Shown here: positions 13,610 through 19,632 of the stretch, piece after piece | Layout: every line of letters begins with the position of its first letter | How positions within the stretch are numbered: the first letter of the stretch is position 1 | Source of the DNA: a virus | Direction: 5' to 3' (one strand) | IMG/VR virus record: IMGVR_UViG_3300047557_003752 | Location: 1 to 23,245 of that record | DNA: 23,245 bases | Program-made: the position numbers and the translations under genes | Notes under the pieces: generated by a model | Told to the model about the DNA's origin: nothing | Databases searched by the model: none | Seen by the model: the letters and a program-made list of their open reading frames with translations, nothing else

Positions 13610-14201
13610 CTCTCAGCCGTATTATAAACGGCCCTTAAAAGATTCTGTTTTTGCAGAATTATGTGGTAAGATATTTGGTCAAGCACCATATTTAAATGTT
13701 ATTATCGCTGGAGGATGCGCCAGAAAACTTTTTTTTGATCTTGACTGGGGTAAAGAAGATGTTGATGTTTGGTTCAAAACTAAATCAGATGTGGATATCA
13801 TTGACTCTAATATTCGCAGAAACATTACCAATAATTTAATGATTTTTAAAACTTTTGACACAATAAATGCTGAAACATACAATGTAGAACATTACACTTT
13901 TCAATTTATGAAAAAACAGTTTAATAGTTGTCATGACTTACTCAATAATTTTGATTTTACAATATCTCAATTTTATACAGATGGCTTGCATGTATACTGT
14001 TCTCCTCTGGCATATTCACATGCATGTCAAAAAATTCTTGATTTGAATCCCACATTTCAAAAACCAGTTAAAATTAGTCGTGTAAAAAAATATTGTGATT
14101 ATGGATTTACTCCGACGTATAAGGTTATGAAAAACATACTTGACAATAGTGTTGTAGATACTAATAACTACATCATCAACGAGGTTGAAGATGAATATTG
14201 A
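13578..14201 (+). CDS. Nucleotidyltransferase-like protein, DNA polymerase beta superfamily
   Basis: I place the start at the ATG at 13578, inside the end of the preceding gene; the frame opens earlier at 13509 but those codons overlap a well-supported gene. The 207-residue protein has the pol-beta-type signature: AGG (G45, G46) on a strand-turn, then D61-V-D63-VWF 14 residues on, and a third acidic strand D126 in FDFTISQFY. These match the G-G/S ... D-x-D ... D catalytic set. The order resembles small viral members with a FDFT-I-Q strand. The family adds nucleotides to RNA, proteins or small molecules; the substrate here is unknown. Its stop overlaps the next gene. No paired HEPN-like toxin is recognised. 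Confidence 0.72.
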   Translation: MTFNLPVEISNSQPYYKRPLKDSVFAELCGKIFGQAPYLNVIIAGGCARKLFFDLDWGKEDVDVWFKTKSDVDIIDSNIRRNITNNLMIFKTFDTINAETYNVEHYTFQFMKKQFNSCHDLLNNFDFTISQFYTDGLHVYCSPLAYSHACQKILDLNPTFQKPVKISRVKKYCDYGFTPTYKVMKNILDNSVVDTNNYIINEVEDEY

Positions 14202-14535
14202 GTTAATTGAGGAAAATAGAGTCTGGAGTATCTTAACAGAGGACTATCATCTTTTTGACTGTGATAATACTGAGCTAGTGTCCATTGTTGGATTGGTTCT
14301 GCCTAAAAATGTTTTTACATCGCTGGTTTTATCAATAATTTACAATAATCATTCAGATAAAACTTTTAATAAAAATAAAGAACAACTTAATCTGGTAAGG
14401 AAATTAAATTCTAAATTTTTAGAACAATTTATGGATACTGCAATTTGGTCTGTTTTACGCAAAAAAATTCATCCTATAGTACATTGTTGGACACATGATG
14501 ATTTTTCCAAATTCTGCGGTAAAATTTATTTTTAA
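14191..14535 (+). CDS. Unknown protein downstream of the nucleotidyltransferase
   Basis: The start is the ATG at 14191 with GAGG 6 bases upstream; the frame could be read from a TTG at 14185. The 114-residue protein (MNIELIEENRVWSILTEDYH) is mostly hydrophobic and charged helix, with WTHDDFSKFCGKIYF at the end. No motif is recognised. It overlaps the nucleotidyltransferase gene by 11 bases, so the two may function together; this is inference from arrangement only. Confidence 0.68.
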   Translation: MNIELIEENRVWSILTEDYHLFDCDNTELVSIVGLVLPKNVFTSLVLSIIYNNHSDKTFNKNKEQLNLVRKLNSKFLEQFMDTAIWSVLRKKIHPIVHCWTHDDFSKFCGKIYF

Positions 14536-14544
14536 CCAAAATAA

Positions 14545-14910
14545 ATGAATTTAAAATCATTACTTAGTGACCCAGACCAGTACGACAAAACCAAAGTTTG
14601 TGATCTGCTGAACGATCACTATAAAAATCTATCGCATCCACATACTTTTACCATTTACAATACATTTTCTGGAAAATTTCAATTAACGCTAGATGGTGCT
14701 AAAGCATGTGATGGCATTGTGCCCGCATTTAAAATTAAACTTGACAATAATTTTATTAAAAGTGGTGCATTCATACTTTCTTCAAACAGAGTGTTCAATA
14801 TGCCTTGGGGTGTTATGAATAAGATGTTTATTTTTTGGAATGATACTATCAATTTTGAACTTGCTATGTGCGACTATGATTTAAAGCAGTACTTCAAATT
14901 TAAAAAATAA
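14545..14910 (+). CDS. Unknown protein
   Basis: The 121-residue protein begins MNLKSLLSDPDQYDKTKV, 9 bases after the previous stop, without a clear ribosome binding site. The pattern is mixed alpha/beta, with HTFTIYNTFSGKFQLTLDG and a later FKIKLDNNFIKSGAFILSS. No known domain is recognised. It is the last gene of this run; an AT-rich gap with a probable promoter follows. Confidence 0.65.
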   Translation: MNLKSLLSDPDQYDKTKVCDLLNDHYKNLSHPHTFTIYNTFSGKFQLTLDGAKACDGIVPAFKIKLDNNFIKSGAFILSSNRVFNMPWGVMNKMFIFWNDTINFELAMCDYDLKQYFKFKK

Positions 14911-14925
14911 ATTTCATTTTTGTTG

Positions 14926-14952
14926 TTGAAGTTGCTTCTATTATGTGATAAT
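14926..14952 (+). promoter_or_regulatory. Probable sigma70-like promoter for the MoxR gene
   Basis: TTGAAG (14926-14931), 15 bases, GATAAT (14947-14952); using TTGTTG at 14923-14928 the spacer is 18. It lies 37 bases before the MoxR ATG. Neither spacing is ideal. Confidence 0.45.
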
Positions 14953-14989
14953 TTGCCCTGGATAATTACTTCAAGAAAGGATAATCTAA

Positions 14990-16189
14990 ATGTCAAAAGA
15001 CTCTCGTAATAAGATGATTGAACTGAGCACTGTTACTCCCAGCCGGTTGTATCATTCTATCTTGCACTGTGTTGATCGGAAGCGCCCTCTCTTTATTTGG
15101 GGACAGCCAGGGATTGGCAAGAGTGATATCGTTGCTATGGTTGCAAAAAATACAAATCGTCCGCTGATTGATATCCGGCTTCCTCTTATGGAGCCCACCG
15201 ATCTGCGTGGTATTCCATACCTTGCTGATGTAAAGGTATATGACAACAAGGGCAAGCTTGTCCGAGATGAAATTGGCGTTCCTCTGACTGATAAAGTTTT
15301 TCGCTGGAGTAACCCCAGTGACCTGCCTACTGATTCAGAAAGCAATGCTATCATTTTCTTTGATGAGATGAGTGCTGCTCCCCCCAGCGTTCAAGCTGCA
15401 ACGTATCAGATCATTCTGAACCGTCGAATCGGTAACTATACCCTCCCCAAGGATGTTGCTATTGTGGCGGCTGGTAACCGAGTCAAGGACAAGGGTGTAG
15501 CGTATAACATGCCTATGCCTCTTGCCAATCGTTTTACCCATCTCACTCTTGAAGTAAATGTTGAAGACTGGAAGGAATGGGCGGTTCTCAATCGCATTCA
15601 TAAGGACGTTGTAGGATATATTTCATTCGCTCCTGGCGACCTCAACAACTTTAATCCAAACTCTGAGGGTTATGCATTCGCCACCCCCCGCAGTTGGTAT
15701 TTTGTCAGCGAGTTGCTGCAAGAGAAGGACGAGAATGGTAATGTAGTTGATACAGATACCCCAAATAATATCCTTAGTGATTTGATCAAGGGTACGATTG
15801 GTGAAGGTGTTGGTCTCAAGTTCATCACATACCGTGCGCATGCGGCTAACCTACCTCATGCTCGCGATGTGTTGACTGGGAAGATTACCAAGCTGAATAC
15901 ACGACAGATTGACGTTATGTATTCGCTGATGACTTCGCTTTGCTATGAAATTCAAGACATGAATAAACGTGTGGCCGAAAAGGGTGCAGAAAACAAGTCT
16001 CTGGATGCAGAATTCCATAAGCAGGTTGATACATTCTTACGATTTACCATGGACAATTTTGAGGATGAACTGATTGTTATGGGTGTCAAGACTTTGCTTG
16101 GTGTTTACAAGATTAACCCTGAGTCCAAAAAGTTGAAAAACTGGAAGGAATTCGTGCAGAAATTTGCTGAACTTCTCCCAAATGCGTGA
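14990..16189 (+). CDS. MoxR-family AAA+ ATPase
   Basis: The 399-residue protein has Walker A GQPGIGKS (38-45), Walker B IIFFDE (121-126), a sensor-1 asparagine in AGNR (161-164), and PLANRF (177-182) with the conserved Arg, in the arrangement of the MoxR branch of helix-2-insert AAA+ ATPases. The LPLMEPTDLRGIP stretch (64-76) is typical of MoxR proteins that work with VWA partners, and the next gene encodes just such a partner. MoxR ATPases act as hexameric remodelling machines for metal insertion, assembly or defence. Codons are visibly richer in G+C than in the preceding genes. AAAGGA lies 12 bases before the ATG. A long GC-rich hairpin follows the stop. The phage role is unknown. Confidence 0.93.
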   Translation: MSKDSRNKMIELSTVTPSRLYHSILHCVDRKRPLFIWGQPGIGKSDIVAMVAKNTNRPLIDIRLPLMEPTDLRGIPYLADVKVYDNKGKLVRDEIGVPLTDKVFRWSNPSDLPTDSESNAIIFFDEMSAAPPSVQAATYQIILNRRIGNYTLPKDVAIVAAGNRVKDKGVAYNMPMPLANRFTHLTLEVNVEDWKEWAVLNRIHKDVVGYISFAPGDLNNFNPNSEGYAFATPRSWYFVSELLQEKDENGNVVDTDTPNNILSDLIKGTIGEGVGLKFITYRAHAANLPHARDVLTGKITKLNTRQIDVMYSLMTSLCYEIQDMNKRVAEKGAENKSLDAEFHKQVDTFLRFTMDNFEDELIVMGVKTLLGVYKINPESKKLKNWKEFVQKFAELLPNA

Positions 16190-16196
16190 TATACTG

Positions 16197-16228
16197 GTGG
16201 GGGCTAAGGTAATCACCTTAGCCCCCAC
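16197..16228 (+). terminator. GC-rich hairpin between the MoxR and VWA genes (attenuator or mRNA processing)
   Basis: GTGGGGGCTAAGGT (16197-16210) pairs perfectly with ACCTTAGCCCCCAC (16215-16228), 14 bp around AATC. No T run follows, so full intrinsic termination is doubtful. It may lower expression of the downstream gene or protect the 3' end of the moxR message. Confidence 0.55.
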
Positions 16229-16239
16229 ACTCACTTTAC

Positions 16240-16247
16240 TCTAAATA
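16240..16247 (+). promoter_or_regulatory. Weak late-promoter-like octamer TCTAAATA
   Basis: TCTAAATA differs from TATAAATA at one position, within the AT core. It lies 15 bases before the VWA gene ATG, giving a leader of about 10 bases with GAGG. It may allow late expression of the VWA gene separately from moxR. Confidence 0.3.
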
Positions 16248-16262
16248 CGAAATGAGGTTAAT

Positions 16263-17513
16263 ATGGTAAACCGAGCCCCCCTAGAAACTAAGATCAAGAA
16301 GGCCAAGATTCATCTGCTTTTTAAGCAGCCATTTTTTGGCACACTGATTATGCATCTTCCATTGGTTGATGTTACTGATGCTGGATGGTGTCCAACTGCT
16401 GCTGTAGATGGCAGGAACATCTTTTATAACCGCGATTTTTTTAATAAATTGTCGGTAGATGAAATTGAATTTGTTCTGTGCCATGAGGTACTACATGTCG
16501 CATTTGACCATCTTACACGAAAGTCACATCGTGATCCTGAATGGTGGAATATGGCCAATGATTATGTCATTAATGGCATGCTGGTCTCTGAAAATATTGG
16601 TAAAATGCCTACCGAGCGTGTTACTGAATCGCTAGAAACTGGTGGTAAAAAGACAACTGTTCAGCGTGTTGGCCTATATAATGCAAAGTATTTGAAGTGG
16701 TCAAGTGAAGCCGTTTATGAAGATTTGGAAAAGCGGAAGGTTAAGAAGGAACTTACACTGGACGTACATCTGGGAAATCCAGGTAAGGGTCAAGATGGAA
16801 AAATCCCAATTGATCTTCCAAGCAACAATGATGACCTTGAAAAACTCCGTGATGAAATCAAAGCAAAGGTTTTGCAGGCAGCAACTGCTGCTGCTGGCAA
16901 GCTCCCAGCTGGCATTAGTCGTCTAATTGATGATTTGATTGAGCCAAAAATCAATTGGAGAGACTTCCTAAAGCAAACCATTCAAAGTTGCATTGTTGAC
17001 GATTTTACCTGGATGAAGGTAAATCGAAAGCATATGTATAGTGGAATTTTTCTGCCGACTCTTAAGAAAGATGAAACTGTTAATTTGCAAATCGCAATTG
17101 ACATGAGCGGTTCAATCAGTGACGAGATGGGCAGAGACTTTTTGTCTGAAATTTATGGAATTATGAATCAATACCATGATTTCACTATTGGTATTTTGAC
17201 GTTTGATACCAAGGTTTATAACTACAAGGAGTTCACTAAAGAAACTGCTGACGACCTGTTGTCTTATAAACTGCAGGGCGGTGGTGGTACTGATTTTCAG
17301 TGTTTCTGGAACTACTGGGAGAAAAACTATATTACTCCTAAGCTAGCATTAGTTTTCACAGATGGGTATCCCAATGGAACATGGGGTCCTAAAAATTACT
17401 GTGATACCTTGTGGATCATTACCGATGGTAAACAACACAATATCAAGCCGCCATTTGGATCCTATGTGCATTATTCTCACAAGACAGGCATTGATGGGGT
17501 AGGGGAAGTATAA
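16263..17513 (+). CDS. VWA-domain protein with HExxH metallopeptidase-like N-terminal domain (MoxR partner)
   Basis: The 416-residue protein has two parts. The N-terminal part carries H74-E75-V-L-H78 (LCHEVLHVAFDH) followed by NMAND100-YVIN, the pattern of putative zinc metallopeptidase domains found before VWA-like domains (DUF2201-type). The C-terminal part is a VWA domain with an intact MIDAS: D280-M-S282-G-S284, T343 in GGGTDF, and D367 in FTDG. Such proteins pair with MoxR ATPases in bacteria; the ATPase probably remodels complexes held by the VWA protein. A lysine/glycine-rich linker lies near 160-200. It is separated from moxR by a hairpin and ends in a terminator whose loop includes the stop codon. 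Function in phage is not established; proteolysis, assembly or interference with host systems are options. Confidence 0.9.
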   Translation: MVNRAPLETKIKKAKIHLLFKQPFFGTLIMHLPLVDVTDAGWCPTAAVDGRNIFYNRDFFNKLSVDEIEFVLCHEVLHVAFDHLTRKSHRDPEWWNMANDYVINGMLVSENIGKMPTERVTESLETGGKKTTVQRVGLYNAKYLKWSSEAVYEDLEKRKVKKELTLDVHLGNPGKGQDGKIPIDLPSNNDDLEKLRDEIKAKVLQAATAAAGKLPAGISRLIDDLIEPKINWRDFLKQTIQSCIVDDFTWMKVNRKHMYSGIFLPTLKKDETVNLQIAIDMSGSISDEMGRDFLSEIYGIMNQYHDFTIGILTFDTKVYNYKEFTKETADDLLSYKLQGGGGTDFQCFWNYWEKNYITPKLALVFTDGYPNGTWGPKNYCDTLWIITDGKQHNIKPPFGSYVHYSHKTGIDGVGEV

Positions 17514-17529
17514 TCCCTACCCTATTTTT
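17497..17529 (+). terminator. Intrinsic terminator overlapping the end of the VWA gene
   Basis: GGGTAGGG (17497-17504) pairs with CCCTACCC (17515-17522), with the TAA stop in the loop, and TATTTTT follows. The stem begins in the last codons. Confidence 0.8.
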
Positions 17530-17555
17530 CATATCTTACTCACAATATTGTTGAC

Positions 17556-17584
17556 TTGATTCAGTTAACAATGTGATTTATATT
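17556..17584 (+). promoter_or_regulatory. Sigma70-like promoter TTGATT-17-TATATT
   Basis: TTGATT (17556-17561), 17 bases, TATATT (17579-17584). A nearby TTGACT at 17551 gives a poorer -10. It would transcribe the hairpin at 17596-17627 and the gene at 17634. Confidence 0.5.
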
Positions 17585-17595
17585 GAATTTATTAA

Positions 17596-17627
17596 TTACT
17601 CCTGATAAAATAACTTATCAGGAGTAA
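17596..17627 (+). promoter_or_regulatory. Hairpin sequestering the ribosome binding site of the 17634 gene
   Basis: TTACTCCTGATAA (17596-17608) pairs perfectly with TTATCAGGAGTAA (17615-17627), 13 bp with a loop of 6. The 3' arm holds AGGAGT, the only ribosome binding site for the ATG at 17634. In RNA the site would be closed. The T run just after the stem also allows a terminator/attenuator reading. Confidence 0.7.
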
Positions 17628-17633
17628 ATTTTT

Positions 17634-17909
17634 ATGAATTCACCATCAGATTTTAACTTGCAACTTGCAGATCTCACTATTAAATTGAGTGGAATGGTCG
17701 CTGAAAGGCTCGCATATTGGAGTAAAGACATGAATCCACCTGATCGGTTAAAAATATTGGAAATGATTGAGTCAAAACTGCCTGACATAATTGCTAATAG
17801 TATAGCAAAGACCCCAAGTCTGCATAGTTCAGGTGGTGTACAATATCTTGAGCAAAATTTATCAGAATATGCAGATGCCTACGCTAAAAAATTCATAGGT
17901 AAACTATAA
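17634..17909 (+). CDS. Small unknown protein under hairpin control
   Basis: The 91-residue protein (MNSPSDFNLQLADLTIKL) is mostly helical, with amphipathic helices at about 8-30 and 38-58 (PDRLKILEMIESKLPDIIAN) and a final YADAYAKKFIGKL helix. No known domain is recognised. Its ribosome binding site AGGAGT lies in the 3' arm of a 13-bp hairpin, so translation is probably regulated. It begins a small operon with the next gene after the terminator of the VWA gene. Confidence 0.7.
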   Translation: MNSPSDFNLQLADLTIKLSGMVAERLAYWSKDMNPPDRLKILEMIESKLPDIIANSIAKTPSLHSSGGVQYLEQNLSEYADAYAKKFIGKL

Positions 17910-17916
17910 AAAAGTG

Positions 17917-18156
17917 ATGGACGACCTAAAACAAGTAAAATTTGTATTTGACGAGAGTCTTGGATCAAAAAAATCTCAGTGGGATTGCTTTATCATTATG
18001 TTACAGGATCTTCTTACCTTTAACACTATATCAAATTATAAGCTTACAGTTGTTGATGACATGAATACATGTTCTAAAATAGTAATAGTATCATTTGAAA
18101 CAGTTGAAGACGCAACATGGTTCAAATTAAGAATGAGCAATGCGCTTTCTGCATGA
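17917..18156 (+). CDS. Small unknown protein
   Basis: The start is the ATG at 17917 or the GTG immediately before it at 17914. The 79-residue protein (MDDLKQVKFVFDESLGSKKS) has a beta-alpha-beta look: VKFVFDE, SQWDCFIIMLQDLLTF, YKLTVVDD, KIVIVSFETVEDATWFKLRM. A ferredoxin-like small domain is possible. No motif is identified. It lies 7 bases after the previous stop without a clear ribosome binding site, so translation is likely coupled. Confidence 0.65.
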   Translation: MDDLKQVKFVFDESLGSKKSQWDCFIIMLQDLLTFNTISNYKLTVVDDMNTCSKIVIVSFETVEDATWFKLRMSNALSA

Positions 18157-18237
18157 CAACCGTGATTATTTAACGGGTTGCATAATCCATTTGCATAGCT
18201 AAGTATATTGCAGTGCAGCATATGAAAGGAGAACGCT

Positions 18238-18396
18238 ATGCTAGGTAAATTTAAATCAATTTTTCAAAGAATTAAGTCTAAATTTTTTGTTGATGACGAA
18301 AATGCTCAACGATTTTTCGCAGTTGAGTACGGAAAAAACGCCGAAGCGGCCTACAATTATTGGCTTGCTCACAAAAGGCTTATAAAGTATTATTGA
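18238..18396 (+). CDS. 52-residue basic small protein
   Basis: A short frame beginning MLGKFKSIFQRIKSKFF starts at 18238 with a strong AAAGGAG 8 bases upstream and ends at TGA 18394-18396. The first 17 residues form a basic amphipathic helix that could sit on a membrane surface or bind nucleic acid. The rest (AQRFFAVEYGKNAEAAYNYW) is an Ala/aromatic helix. A strong terminator follows 9 bases later. The good ribosome binding site and terminator make it a real gene despite its size. The family is unknown to me. Confidence 0.72.
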   Translation: MLGKFKSIFQRIKSKFFVDDENAQRFFAVEYGKNAEAAYNYWLAHKRLIKYY

Positions 18397-18404
18397 TTGT
18401 GAGT

Positions 18405-18432
18405 ACAAACCCCCATTTTGGGGGTTTGTTTT
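18405..18432 (+). terminator. Intrinsic terminator ACAAACCCCC / GGGGGTTTGT
   Basis: ACAAACCCCCA (18405-18415) pairs with TGGGGGTTTGT (18419-18429), closing on a TTT loop, followed by more T residues. The -35 box of the next promoter starts 2 bases downstream. Confidence 0.9.
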
Positions 18433-18433
18433 C

Positions 18434-18462
18434 TTGTAATATTGATTTTTATGACATATAAT
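18434..18462 (+). promoter_or_regulatory. Sigma70-like promoter TTGTAA-17-TATAAT
   Basis: TTGTAA (18434-18439), 17 bases and a perfect TATAAT (18457-18462) precede the mazG ATG by 20 bases. It directly follows a terminator. Confidence 0.65.
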
Positions 18463-18482
18463 TGATTAAAATGGAGATATAA

Positions 18483-18890
18483 ATGGATATTTCACTAAAT
18501 GAATACACAGACTTCGTTGCAAAGGTAACAAGTGATCCAAGTAATGAATTAGAAAAGATGTCTGTACGTCTTGATGAATTAAATTCTGACGACGTGAAGG
18601 TCAATATGAGTCTTTTGCTTACTGGTGGTATAGGATTGAGCAGTGAAACCGGTGAATTTAATGAAATTATCAAAAAAATGATATTTCAAGGTAAACCATG
18701 GAACGAGGACACCAAATTTCACTTGAAAAGAGAGCTGGGTGATGTCATATTCTACTGGGTAAATGCATGTCGTGCATTGAATTTAGACCCAAATGAGGTC
18801 ATACAAGAAAATATAAGCAAGCTTTCAGCCAGATATCCTTCGGGTTTTGAGGTTTTCAGGTCTGAAAATAGGAAAAAAACAGATATATGA
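18483..18890 (+). CDS. mazG: MazG-like nucleotide pyrophosphohydrolase
   Basis: The 135-residue protein has the all-alpha NTP pyrophosphatase signature: E55-T-G-E58 in GLSSETGEFNEIIKK and E84-L-G-D87 in KRELGDVIFYW, the paired ExxE...ExxD metal ligands. A LSARYPSGFEVFRSENR ending is typical of the phage/bacterial MazG-like group. Such enzymes cleave NTPs or dNTPs to monophosphates; in phages they may adjust nucleotide pools or alarmone levels. GGAG lies 6 bases before the ATG, and a terminator-promoter pair stands upstream. Its stop overlaps the in-frame start region of the PNK phosphatase gene, so mazG leads the RNA-repair operon. Confidence 0.9.
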   Translation: MDISLNEYTDFVAKVTSDPSNELEKMSVRLDELNSDDVKVNMSLLLTGGIGLSSETGEFNEIIKKMIFQGKPWNEDTKFHLKRELGDVIFYWVNACRALNLDPNEVIQENISKLSARYPSGFEVFRSENRKKTDI

Positions 18891-18898
18891 GGAGTGCC

Positions 18899-19342
18899 AT
18901 GGACGTTATTTTTGATATTGATGGAACTTTAGCCGACATTGCGCATCGTCGGCACTATGTTCAGTCTAAACCAAAGAATTGGACGGCATTTATCAAGGCA
19001 AGCGTCCATGATACGCCAAATTATGACATTGTTTGGATGCTGAAAACCTTCCATAACGCAGGATGCCGCATTCTCATAGCAACTGGTCGCAGCGAGTTGG
19101 ATAGAAAATTGACTGAAAACTGGTTGCATTCTGTAGCTGGTATTGGTGGGCTGTATGTAAAGATGTATATGCGACCAATCAATGATTTTCGTCAGGATAG
19201 TACCATTAAAAGCGAAATTCTTGACCAAATGTATGTTGACGGGTTTGATCCAAAAATGGCAGTTGATGATCGTGATCAAGTCGTACAAATGTGGAGACAG
19301 CGTGGTGTGCGTTGTCTTCAAGTAGCTGATGGAAATTTCTAA
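18899..19342 (+). CDS. Polynucleotide 3'-phosphatase (stand-alone PNK phosphatase domain, HAD family)
   Basis: The 147-residue protein matches the C-terminal phosphatase half of T4 Pnk: motif I D6-I-D8-GTLA (DVIFDIDGTLADIAHRR), motif II T62-G-R in LIATGR, a motif III lysine at K104 in DSTIKSEIL, and motif IV D123-D124-R-D-Q-V-V-x-M-W. The RPxNDFRxDxxxK pattern is typical of PNK phosphatases. It removes 3'-phosphate or 2',3'-cyclic phosphate from cleaved RNA ends. The kinase half is a separate gene at 20961. The start is ambiguous: ATG 18899 (AGGAG 4 bases before) or ATG 18887 overlapping the mazG stop. G+C is higher than in neighbouring small genes. Confidence 0.88.
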   Translation: MDVIFDIDGTLADIAHRRHYVQSKPKNWTAFIKASVHDTPNYDIVWMLKTFHNAGCRILIATGRSELDRKLTENWLHSVAGIGGLYVKMYMRPINDFRQDSTIKSEILDQMYVDGFDPKMAVDDRDQVVQMWRQRGVRCLQVADGNF

Positions 19343-19349
19343 TTAACGG

Positions 19350-19378
19350 TTGTTAGTACGCTTGTTGAGTGCTATGAT
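19350..19378 (+). promoter_or_regulatory. Sigma70-like promoter TTGTTA-17-TATGAT
   Basis: TTGTTA (19350-19355), 17 bases, TATGAT (19373-19378), 24 bases before the ATG at 19403. It would drive the 62-residue gene and the RNA ligase. Confidence 0.55.
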
Positions 19379-19402
19379 ACGACATCAAGGCAAGGAGATA
19401 AA

Positions 19403-19591
19403 ATGAATCCTAAAACCCCTAAGTTGCCACAAGCGTACTATGAACTAATCAGTTTATTCTTTTCAAGTGATAATACACTTAAACAACTTGAAACTCTGGA
19501 TGCTCAGGTATCCGGTGACCACATACCAGAGAGTTATAACATGATTATGAATGCCTATGAAAAAGTAAAAAATCAGAAAAACAAATCTTGA
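19403..19591 (+). CDS. 62-residue unknown protein in the RNA-repair operon
   Basis: The small protein (MNPKTPKLPQAYYELISLFF) has a strong AAGGAG 6 bases before the ATG. It is helical and highly charged at the end (NAYEKVKNQKNKS). No domain is recognised. It sits between the phosphatase and the RNA ligase with its own promoter, so it may assist the repair enzymes, but nothing in the sequence proves this. Confidence 0.65.
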   Translation: MNPKTPKLPQAYYELISLFFSSDNTLKQLETLDAQVSGDHIPESYNMIMNAYEKVKNQKNKS

Positions 19592-19632
19592 AGATAAATT
19601 GACCCATAACAGATTGTTAATTGGAGAAAAAC

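Noticed and set aside
18178-18197. Two direct copies of TTGCATA upstream of the 52-residue gene
   Set aside because: Only two 7-base copies, no matching copies noticed elsewhere, and no -10 at proper spacing; probably chance.
18929-19321. 130-residue minus-strand frame opposite the PNK phosphatase
   Set aside because: The plus strand carries all HAD motifs; the reverse reading has low-complexity His/Thr/Ile content and no start signals.
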